Origin: Gammaproteobacteria bacterium
GTDB lineage: Bacteria; Pseudomonadota; Gammaproteobacteria; Pseudomonadales; Pseudohongiellaceae
NCBI GenBank assembly: GCA_016762995.1
Contig: JAESUT010000007.1
Span: 17,359-36,510, forward strand
Direction of reading: 5' to 3'
DNA length: 19,152 nucleotides
Part shown: piece by piece, positions 13,049 to 19,152 of the stretch
Position numbering within the stretch: the first letter of the stretch is position 1
How the letters are laid out: each line of letters opens with the position of its first letter
Program-made: the position numbers and the translations under genes
The notes under the pieces: model-generated
Databases searched by the model: none
The model's input: the letters and a program-made list of their open reading frames with translations, nothing else
Told to the model about the DNA's origin: nothing

Positions 13049-13053
13049 TTGCT

Positions 13054-13071
13054 TAGGAGCCTCAGCTCCCT
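13054..13071. terminator. Hairpin between tightly convergent genes
   Basis: TAGGAGC (13054-13060) pairs with GCTCCCTA (13064-13071) around CTCA with one bulge. It fills almost the whole 21-base gap between the two stop codons and overlaps the end of the transporter gene. No T-tract follows on either strand, so the terminator role is uncertain. Confidence 0.35.
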
Positions 13072-15247
13072 AGATATAACGACTCAGATTCCTATTCGCT
13101 CGCCCTAGCCGTTCTGACAAGATTTTTACGATGTAGGTATGCAGCGCTGCAGTGGATGCAGGAAACCGTCGTGACATCTCCTCCAACTTCACTTTATCTA
13201 ATCTAAACAGACAGGCGTCGCTTTCGATGCGCACACTGGCTGTTCGATTCTCGCCCGTATAGATAGCCATCTCACCCAAGATTGCACCGGCTTTGTACTT
13301 GCGCAATATCCGCTCTTCCTGTCGAGGTATCTTAAGAACCACTACCACTGTGCCAGAGCCGACAAAATACAGACTCTCTCCACTGTCGCCCTCTTTGAAT
13401 AAATATTCACCTGCCTTTCTGTTCTCGACGTCGAAGAAATCGGCCAGCAATTTAACATCTGACTCTTCATAAGCAATTCGGCCGAGCACGTCGTGCAATT
13501 CCAGGGTTTTCTCTTCGTCATTCAGGTTGAGTTCTTGAAGTATGCGGCGCTCACACCAATCGACTGCCGTATCCAACTGCCCCTTGTAGTGCCTTTCCAA
13601 TGGTTGATCGCCAAAAGTAAAGAAATCATGCTTGACCAATTGTTTGATCGATTTCTCGTCGGCGCTGCTAATTAAAATATGAAAACCAATTCGATCACTG
13701 AGCTGCGCTAACTTGGAGAAGGTTACAATTGCCGAGGTATCTAGCTGGCTGACGTGGTGAAAATCCAGCACGAGGAAGTCGAACTTACTACCCTCTAGCT
13801 CCATAATTCGATTGCGGATAGCCGTAACCAATTTATCTGCCGTGCCGAAGAAAATGAATCCCTGCAACACCATGATCAGTATCCGGTGTCCCTCTTTATT
13901 CAGTAACTCTCGCGTTTCGAGATCGCGCTCTACATTGCTAGCATGGTCGCTACCATTGGTTTCAATCTTAATCACACTAAGTTTCGAGTAGTTCACCACG
14001 AACAAAATAATCGCAACGAAGAACCCGAAAGTAACACCTTGCAGGATGTCGGAAAATATAATGACCACAAGAATGAGTATAACTACGACATAATCAGACA
14101 GAGGCAGTTCGTCACGCGCCTTCCACAGCCAGTCGATAAGAAATTCCAAACCAACATAAATAAGTAATCCGCCGAGAAGAAAAGTTGGCACCAACTCCAT
14201 AAACTCGGTGCCCGCTAGAATTGCAGCTGCCACCAGGAGAGAATTGACGATGCCCATGAGCCTGTCTTTGCCGCCTAGCCTATCCACCAACGCGGTATCC
14301 GATGCGTCATGTACGCCAGGAAAACCACCCAGCATGCCATTCACCACATTGGTATAACCCATAACCTCTAGTTCATGGTCTGGATCCAAATCTTGCTTGG
14401 CAAGAAGCTCGATGCCCGAGACATCGAGCAAGAGCATCATAGAACAGAGAAGCGCCACAACTATAATGCCACCAAGTTGTTCCCAGATAGCTATCCACTT
14501 CACCTCCTGTAGATACTCCCAATGGAAAATCGGGATTAGCGTACCTGCAGATTCGATTATGGGCAGGAGGCCATTTTCCGCAGCTTGCTCACGGCTGATT
14601 CCGCCCATAGCCAACACCCCATAGAACAAGATGACTGACAATAACAAGATGCCAGGTACGGAGAGACGGTTATCCCGAAACATCTTGCCTATGATCAAGC
14701 AGAGCGCTAGCACCACGGCCGGAGTCACGAGCTGAATAAATTGGGGGTCAGTAAGCGAGCTAAGATTGGCCTCGCGGCCACTGGCTACGGTGAGACCACC
14801 CTGGATGAAGATGTAGCCGATGCCAGCAAAGAACCCTCCGGTAACCGGGTAGGGAATGTAGCGAACGAGGTTTCCGAGTTTCAAGCGACCTAATAACAAC
14901 AGGAATAGACCTGCAAAAGTCGTTGTCACCATGATGGCGACAATGATTGTGGCCTCAGCACCGACCGAATATTCGGAACCAAAGCTGACATAGATACTGC
15001 TCACAATTACCGCAAATACCGGTATGAGGCCATTGCGAGGAGAGCAAACGACGGCTTTATAGCCACTAAACAGCGTGCCGCCTAGCCCAGTCACCAGCGT
15101 GCCGATCAGCAATATAGCGATACCCGGCACCATTAGCCGCGGATCAGTCTGAGCAAATAGCAATGCCGCAACAGACACGGCCACCGAGATGTTGACCAAT
15201 GCAATTAGAGCGCCCGAGATAATATTGGCTATATAGCTAGACTGCAT
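13070..15247 (-). CDS. SulP-family anion transporter with STAS and cyclic-nucleotide-binding domains
   Basis: A 725-residue inner-membrane protein. Residues 1-420 are a SulP/SLC26-type transporter with roughly a dozen membrane segments, including the start IISGALIALVNISVAVSVAALLFAQ (described at 9-33) and YPVTGGFFAGIGY. Residues about 440-570 are a STAS domain with the conserved LDTSAIVTF segment (502-510). Residues about 595-715 are a cNMP-binding domain with the phosphate-binding cassette GAILGEMAIYTGENRTASV (Glu659, Arg668). The family moves sulfate, bicarbonate or other anions; the ligand is not readable. Bound cyclic nucleotide could gate transport through the STAS domain, which is inference. 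Three-part proteins of this kind occur in other proteobacteria. The ribosome site is weak. Confidence 0.92.
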   Translation of the reverse strand: MQSSYIANIISGALIALVNISVAVSVAALLFAQTDPRLMVPGIAILLIGTLVTGLGGTLFSGYKAVVCSPRNGLIPVFAVIVSSIYVSFGSEYSVGAEATIIVAIMVTTTFAGLFLLLLGRLKLGNLVRYIPYPVTGGFFAGIGYIFIQGGLTVASGREANLSSLTDPQFIQLVTPAVVLALCLIIGKMFRDNRLSVPGILLLSVILFYGVLAMGGISREQAAENGLLPIIESAGTLIPIFHWEYLQEVKWIAIWEQLGGIIVVALLCSMMLLLDVSGIELLAKQDLDPDHELEVMGYTNVVNGMLGGFPGVHDASDTALVDRLGGKDRLMGIVNSLLVAAAILAGTEFMELVPTFLLGGLLIYVGLEFLIDWLWKARDELPLSDYVVVILILVVIIFSDILQGVTFGFFVAIILFVVNYSKLSVIKIETNGSDHASNVERDLETRELLNKEGHRILIMVLQGFIFFGTADKLVTAIRNRIMELEGSKFDFLVLDFHHVSQLDTSAIVTFSKLAQLSDRIGFHILISSADEKSIKQLVKHDFFTFGDQPLERHYKGQLDTAVDWCERRILQELNLNDEEKTLELHDVLGRIAYEESDVKLLADFFDVENRKAGEYLFKEGDSGESLYFVGSGTVVVVLKIPRQEERILRKYKAGAILGEMAIYTGENRTASVRIESDACLFRLDKVKLEEMSRRFPASTAALHTYIVKILSERLGRANRNLSRYI

Positions 15248-15515
15248 CTGCTTGTTTTATTATTTTGACGAAAGTTTGAGGATACTACCGGCTAGCGCTT
15301 GATACCAGCATGATCCCCCCTATACGGCCCTCTAAGACGACGTTAAGTACCCATGTTTTGCCATTTGTCATCAAAAAGAGAGTTCGCGCGTTAGTAATGG
15401 AGTAAATTGAACAAACTCACCGGCCAGTTGTCGTAGTTAGAGTGGCCTTCTCATTCTGAGACGGCCTTCAAAGAATGTGCGGCTCACGGGAATAAACTAG
15501 GACTACCGCCTGTCT

Positions 15516-15539
15516 TTGACAGTATCGCTACATTATAAT
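15516..15539 (+). promoter_or_regulatory. TTGACA / TATAAT with short spacing, candidate promoter
   Basis: Perfect TTGACA at 15516-15521 and perfect TATAAT at 15534-15539 are separated by only 12 bases instead of about 17. TATAAT may work with a poor -35, or with an activator that compensates. It would give a leader of about 135 bases for the metalloprotease operon. Confidence 0.35.
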
Positions 15540-15544
15540 TCTTA

Positions 15545-15566
15545 AATTCGGAGTTGCTAATTCGGA
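15545..15566 (+). promoter_or_regulatory. Direct repeats AATTCGGA x2, candidate operator
   Basis: AATTCGGA at 15545-15552 and 15559-15566 recurs with a 14-base period, immediately downstream of the TATAAT box. The position would suit a repressor site. The regulator is unknown. Confidence 0.3.
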
Positions 15567-15577
15567 TTTTTGGGATC

Positions 15578-15593
15578 TGGCAGTGCTAGTGCT
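15578..15593 (+). promoter_or_regulatory. Possible sigma54 (-24/-12) promoter
   Basis: TGGCA at 15578-15582 and TGCT at 15590-15593 keep the required 10 bases between GG and GC. The -12 element is weaker (GTGC for TTGC). A match of this quality can occur by chance, and I see no enhancer-like sites. Confidence 0.2.
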
Positions 15594-15682
15594 TACGGGT
15601 CCTCACTAGGAATGTTCGCTGTGACTACTCACTCTATCGCTATCACTGTTTTTCTAACGCAGCTTCTACAGACAGGAACCTC

Positions 15683-16333
15683 ATGAACACATTCCTCAGC
15701 ATTCCCGCGAGACGCCTCGTAACCGCTATTGCCTGCTCCCTATTTTTGTTCACGTCTCCTTTTGCATCTGCGACCACGATTCTCGGAATGGATATCGACA
15801 AGGTTGCAGCCGACGCAGAATTCGTTTTCGAAGGCTCCGTAATACACAGCGAGACTCGCCAAGATAGCAGCAGCGGCATCATCAGTACCTACGTCACCTT
15901 CCAAATCAACGACATCATTAAGGGTGACTACTCCGGTGATTCAGTGGAACTTAAATTCATGGGCGGCGTATTCAATGGCCAGATTGTACAAGTCAGCGGT
16001 ATGCGCATTCCGGAAATGACTGAACAGGGAATCTATTTTGTCGAATCCATGTCACGAGATTTAATTAATCCCCTCATCGGTAGGTCGCAGGGCCATTTTA
16101 TTATCAACGACGACAATGGCACGCGCAGAGTCAGCACTGCTGGCAACCAGCCAGTGCTTGAAGTGCAGGCAGTATCATCCATTCCGAGCAGCATCAAAAA
16201 GCCGCTATCTGTTGCAGAAGGCAACACCGATGTTGCTGCCGGTGTTATGACCGAAGCGAGCCCAATCATGATCGAGCGCGCACTAACTGTTGAGGAATTC
16301 AAGTCACGGATTTCTGATCTATTAGAAAACTAG
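15683..16333 (+). CDS. Exported protein of unknown function, partner of the metalloprotease
   Basis: A 216-residue protein with a signal peptide (IACSLFLFTSPFASA, cleavage near residue 30). The mature part begins MDIDKVAADAEFVFEGSV and continues TYVTFQINDIIKGDYSGDSVELKFMGG, a beta-rich region about 40-145, then a less ordered tail ending EEFKSRISDLLEN. It has no cysteine after the signal peptide and no catalytic motif I recognise. AGGAA at 15674-15678 supports the start. The metalloprotease gene begins 11 bases after its stop, so the two are surely cotranscribed. The arrangement suggests a chaperone, inhibitor or substrate-binding helper of the protease, which is inference; it could also be an independent secreted protein. 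Confidence 0.8.
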   Translation: MNTFLSIPARRLVTAIACSLFLFTSPFASATTILGMDIDKVAADAEFVFEGSVIHSETRQDSSSGIISTYVTFQINDIIKGDYSGDSVELKFMGGVFNGQIVQVSGMRIPEMTEQGIYFVESMSRDLINPLIGRSQGHFIINDDNGTRRVSTAGNQPVLEVQAVSSIPSSIKKPLSVAEGNTDVAAGVMTEASPIMIERALTVEEFKSRISDLLEN

Positions 16334-16347
16334 AGGGCCCGCTCTTG
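16333..16347 (+). promoter_or_regulatory. Ribosome binding site that fixes a TTG start
   Basis: GAGGG at 16333-16337 lies 7 bases before TTG 16345-16347. The TTG is followed directly by the basic and hydrophobic start of a signal peptide, and no ATG in frame occurs before the mature protease domain, so TTG is the likely initiator. Confidence 0.75.
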
Positions 16348-17760
16348 AGAATCGCCACCCTATTGTTAATTACCCTACTTAGTTCGAATTCTAGCCACGC
16401 GTTCGAAGTTTCTGAGAATTTCTGGGAAACTGGGCAGGCCGTCTTTCATGTTGGTATTAGTGGTAGCTCCCCCACAGGCGGCACTTGGAACGATGCTTTT
16501 AAAAGATCGATGGCTGCTTGGAGTGACGTTAGTGTCTTTGATTTCGTCGCGCTCGATGACTACATCGATCCCTGCATCAGTCGCGGGGAAGGCCTATTCG
16601 GCGACGAGTCGACTGGTGTCGATTTTGGCGCTACGGTATGTGGCAGCGAATTTGGTGAGAACACATTGGCAATTACGCTCACCGCAGGTCAGTGTCTGAA
16701 CCCGCAATGTACCGGTGGCTTCAGCATCACCGATGCTGACATCATCTTTAATAGCAGCGAAACCTGGGATGTCTATACCGGACCATTGCGCTTTGATGGA
16801 ACTAGCGAATTTGAACGCGTGGCTCTGCATGAGCTAGGCCATGCCTTGGGTCTCAACCACTCGAACGAAAATTCTGCGATCATGCGCGCATTCGTATCCG
16901 ATACAAGTTCATTGCAGAGCGATGACATCGCTGGCGTTTCTTCTATTTACGGCGGAATTGATGTCGTGCAAGAGACAACGATTGCCAACATTTATGGCGT
17001 CACCCTCGTGGCTCCCGACAACGCGATCATCTCAGGGCCTAACAACAGCAACAACCTCAGCGGCACATTAAGTAGCAGCGACAATCAGCTAGATGGCAAG
17101 TCACTCGATCTGTACCAATACACCTTCGAGAATGATTCTTTAATAGACATCCAGCTTGATTCGCAGGCATTCGATCCTTTTCTCTATCTCGTTCGAGTCT
17201 CCGCCACGCAGGCCTCAATACCTAGCTTTACCTTTGTAGATGACAACTCGGGGCCGAGCAACAATGCGCGAATTACCGAGAATATTCAGGCGGGAACGTA
17301 CTGGTTGGGCGTGAGTAGTGCGAGCAACAATGGGCAGGGAAGCTACGAAGTAGCTATCATCTCGAATACGAGGAATCCTCCCTCATCCTTCGAAACATTT
17401 ACTTCGGTATATGGCGTAGATGTACTAGTAAACCCCAATTCGAACATAGACGGCAGCCTCAGCTCGACTGACTTCAAATTTAATGACAAATTCTTGGACC
17501 TTGTGCAGATTGAAGTGCTAACAACGTCTACCGTGAAGGTCGAGCTCAGTTCTTCTGCATTCGATACCAGTTTATTGCTAGTTGATATTATTAATAACGA
17601 GGTTGGCTCTCTAGCGCTGCAGAATGATGATGGTGGCAGTGGCACGAATTCTCGACTCGATACCACGCTTTCTCCCGGCACCTATTGGCTGGGTATAACC
17701 AGTTTCAATGCGAGTGAATCCGGCGACTACGACATCGCGATCACTCTGGTTATTCCCTAG
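16345..17760 (+). CDS. Secreted matrixin-like (M10) zinc metalloprotease with two C-terminal beta domains
   Basis: A 471-residue exported protease. The signal peptide (ATLLLITLLSSNSSHA) is cleaved near residue 19. The catalytic domain, about 20-204, carries the metzincin zinc motif HELGHALGLNH (162-172; His162, His166, His172, Glu163) and the Met-turn at SAIM (Met180), so all key residues are present. Four cysteines (77, 99, 117, 122) could form two disulfides, and no cysteine-switch propeptide is visible. Residues about 210-339 and 350-468 are two related beta-rich domains (both with YGV, GxLSSxD, SxAFDxxLxLV, GTYWLG), probably of the pre-peptidase C-terminal type that directs adhesion or secretion. 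It starts at TTG with a good ribosome site, and its upstream partner is cotranscribed. Substrates are unknown. Confidence 0.92.
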   Translation: MRIATLLLITLLSSNSSHAFEVSENFWETGQAVFHVGISGSSPTGGTWNDAFKRSMAAWSDVSVFDFVALDDYIDPCISRGEGLFGDESTGVDFGATVCGSEFGENTLAITLTAGQCLNPQCTGGFSITDADIIFNSSETWDVYTGPLRFDGTSEFERVALHELGHALGLNHSNENSAIMRAFVSDTSSLQSDDIAGVSSIYGGIDVVQETTIANIYGVTLVAPDNAIISGPNNSNNLSGTLSSSDNQLDGKSLDLYQYTFENDSLIDIQLDSQAFDPFLYLVRVSATQASIPSFTFVDDNSGPSNNARITENIQAGTYWLGVSSASNNGQGSYEVAIISNTRNPPSSFETFTSVYGVDVLVNPNSNIDGSLSSTDFKFNDKFLDLVQIEVLTTSTVKVELSSSAFDTSLLLVDIINNEVGSLALQNDDGGSGTNSRLDTTLSPGTYWLGITSFNASESGDYDIAITLVIP

Positions 17761-17768
17761 AATTATCC

Positions 17769-17797
17769 CTAACTACTTAGTTAGATAGCTTTATCTA
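17769..17797. repeat. Two overlapping small hairpins in a convergent gap
   Basis: CTAACT-ACTT-AGTTAG (17769-17784) and TAGATA-GCTT-TATCTA (17782-17797) are perfect 6-pair stems that share three bases and so exclude one another. They fill the 43-base gap between the protease and propeller genes. The AT-rich stems and lack of a T-tract make terminator activity doubtful. Confidence 0.4.
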
Positions 17798-17803
17798 GAT
17801 AAC

Positions 17804-19152
17804 TCAATCCACCGCCATACGCACCATGGCGAGGCGCTTGGGCACCTGCCCCACGGGAATCTTCGTGATGACCTCCATTTTAATTGCATCCACTACGTAG
17901 GTAGCATTGTCACCTGCGGCTCCGATATACGCGCGCTTACCATCAGGCGTGAAGGTAATCCACTCAGGGTGCTGACCGACGAATACGCGCCCGATTTCTT
18001 TTAAGTCTGGGAGGGAATGGATATAGACATGGCTATAGACTTTACTTGTCGACCAGAGCGTCTTCCCATCTGGCGATACTGCCAAGCCATGAGCAGGGGC
18101 ACCCTGCAATCCATCCAAATGAGCCTCCTCTCCTGGAACCGCAGGATGTTCGACGCGCGCTATCTCTTTTCTACTCTCGAAATCGACGACGGCGAAACCG
18201 TGAAACCCCGAGAGTTGCACAAAGATATTCTTCGTTGAACCATCGGCATTCGTATCAAATGTCATCGGCCGAATGCCCGAGCTCATCTCTAAATCCCATA
18301 CCAGCTCATCCGTGCGCGTATCGATGACACTGATGAAACTGGTATGCACCGATCCGGCGACGGCGTAACGACTATCTGGTGTCACATAGACATTGTGAAT
18401 TGCTCCCTTCGTCGACACTGTCTTTATATTTTTCATGGTGGCCACATCGATTATATCCACCGAACCTGGCATCTCCATGATCGCCACATAAACTTTATTA
18501 CCGTCGCTGGTTACACCCAAATTATTCGGCCTGCCGCTAAGCGGTATGCGCCTCTTAACGCGCAGAGTCCTAGCATCAACTATATCCAGAGAGTGCATGA
18601 CCTCATTGGTGATATAGATCTGCGAGCCATCGGGCGCGCCGACCACACCGTGAGGTATTTCTATATCAGATATGTGGCCAACCACCTGATTAGTCGCCGG
18701 ATCGATAATCGTTGAATCATCTCCAGCCGCGTTCGTTTGAATAATTCGAATTGCGATACTGGAAGGCTCTCTCCTTGTTGTAGCACCAGCTACCCAGTCG
18801 GCCATGATCCGCCATTCAGGATCGAACCGACTATGGAAGTGCTTGCCACCGCCATGAAAGGGGTCACCACCCGCATCAGCAGAAAGCGGATGAGTTAAGA
18901 ATCGGCTTCGTAGCGGATCTTCACCAGCTAGCACAAAGCTGCTCGCCGAATCGAAATTTAATTTTGACTGTTCGTCGCTCCAGTAGAGCTGATTCTCTTC
19001 CAGTGGCTGCAGCCTGAAATTACTACTGCGCGTATGACACTGAATACAGCGAACATTGCCTTCACGCTTGGAGAGGAAGATCGGCTGTACTTCATTCTTG
19101 AAATAATCGAAGTCCAGCTGCACTTCCTGCGCGAAGAGAAAGCCGGAAAAAA
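17804..19152 (-). CDS. Exported CxxCH cytochrome-like plus YncE-type beta-propeller protein (5' end outside window)
   Basis: An open frame runs from the window edge to a TGA at 17804-17806. Before the GTG at 19123 the frame continues FSGFLFAQEVQL to the edge, which reads as the end of a signal peptide (cleavage near FAQ), so the true start is outside and GTG 19123 is probably internal. Counting from that codon, residues 26-30 are CIQCH, a c-type heme attachment motif, in a small domain (RFLTHPL, HGGGKHFHS, DPEWRIMADWVAGA) typical of cytochrome-like modules; the rest, about 125-439, is a beta-propeller of repeated PDG and VDA/IDV segments (PDGSQIYITN, SDGNKVYVA, PDGKTLWST, PDGKRAYIGAAGDN). Such proteins sit in the periplasm and may help electron transfer or metal or sugar metabolism; the role is not clear. 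Its missing 5' part should contain a start codon and more signal peptide. Confidence 0.85.
   Translation of the reverse strand, partial: FSGFLFAQEVQLDFDYFKNEVQPIFLSKREGNVRCIQCHTRSSNFRLQPLEENQLYWSDEQSKLNFDSASSFVLAGEDPLRSRFLTHPLSADAGGDPFHGGGKHFHSRFDPEWRIMADWVAGATTRREPSSIAIRIIQTNAAGDDSTIIDPATNQVVGHISDIEIPHGVVGAPDGSQIYITNEVMHSLDIVDARTLRVKRRIPLSGRPNNLGVTSDGNKVYVAIMEMPGSVDIIDVATMKNIKTVSTKGAIHNVYVTPDSRYAVAGSVHTSFISVIDTRTDELVWDLEMSSGIRPMTFDTNADGSTKNIFVQLSGFHGFAVVDFESRKEIARVEHPAVPGEEAHLDGLQGAPAHGLAVSPDGKTLWSTSKVYSHVYIHSLPDLKEIGRVFVGQHPEWITFTPDGKRAYIGAAGDNATYVVDAIKMEVITKIPVGQVPKRLAMVRMAVD

Larger units (their letters stand above)
15248..15682. other. Divergent regulatory region before the metalloprotease operon
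   Basis: This 435-base gap has no coding sequence that I can support. It contains a consensus TATAAT and TTGACA (15516-15539, spacing 12), two AATTCGGA direct repeats (15545 and 15559), a sigma54-like match (15578-15593) and a ribosome site AGGAA (15674-15678) five bases before ATG 15683. Most signals sit toward the plus-strand operon. I see no convincing promoter for the transporter gene on the minus strand. Confidence 0.5.

Overview
The window looks like chromosomal DNA of a Gram-negative, probably marine or aquatic gammaproteobacterium. The reasons are the standalone RlmK-type 23S rRNA methyltransferase that reads like the C-terminal half of enterobacterial RlmKL, the HD-GYP cyclic-di-GMP protein, the large RTX protein with a type I secretion C-terminus, the MscS and SulP membrane proteins, and several Sec signal peptides. 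The organism call is inference. I see no phage, IS, CRISPR, rRNA or tRNA genes.

Layout. 1-101 is probably the tail of a plus-strand gene that begins before the window. 290-1318 is a secreted alpha/beta hydrolase, followed by a strong bidirectional terminator and a TTCTATG heptamer tandem array. Two minus-strand genes follow: a 1795-residue RTX/cadherin-like secreted protein (9130 to 3743) with its own terminator, then a GAF plus HD-GYP protein (3376 to 1514) with a roughly 130-residue insertion in its HD-GYP domain. A 388-base gap separates the RTX gene from a plus-strand APH/choline-kinase-like phosphotransferase (9519-10502). An MscS channel (10685-11506, minus) and RlmK (11619-12605, plus) are divergent. 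A small secreted protein with a G9 tract (12650-13048) converges tightly on a SulP-STAS-cNMP transporter (13070-15247, minus). After a 435-base regulatory gap comes a two-gene secreted operon (15683-17760): a 216-residue exported protein and a matrixin-like zinc metalloprotease that starts at TTG and has two beta-rich C-terminal repeats. The right edge holds most of a minus-strand CxxCH cytochrome-like plus beta-propeller protein whose signal peptide begins beyond the window.

How they fit together. Export is the common thread: five proteins have visible signal peptides (one only as its tail), and the RTX protein should use a type I exporter that is not in the window. The RTX protein next to an HD-GYP protein recalls cyclic-di-GMP control of RTX adhesins, but the LapA-type N-terminal retention module is not visible, so that link is only a hypothesis. 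The remaining genes look like ordinary core or accessory functions. The least explained parts are the middle of the RTX protein (residues about 840-1690), the 216-residue partner of the metalloprotease, the insertion in the HD-GYP domain, and an 87-base nested inverted-repeat element at 10533-10619.
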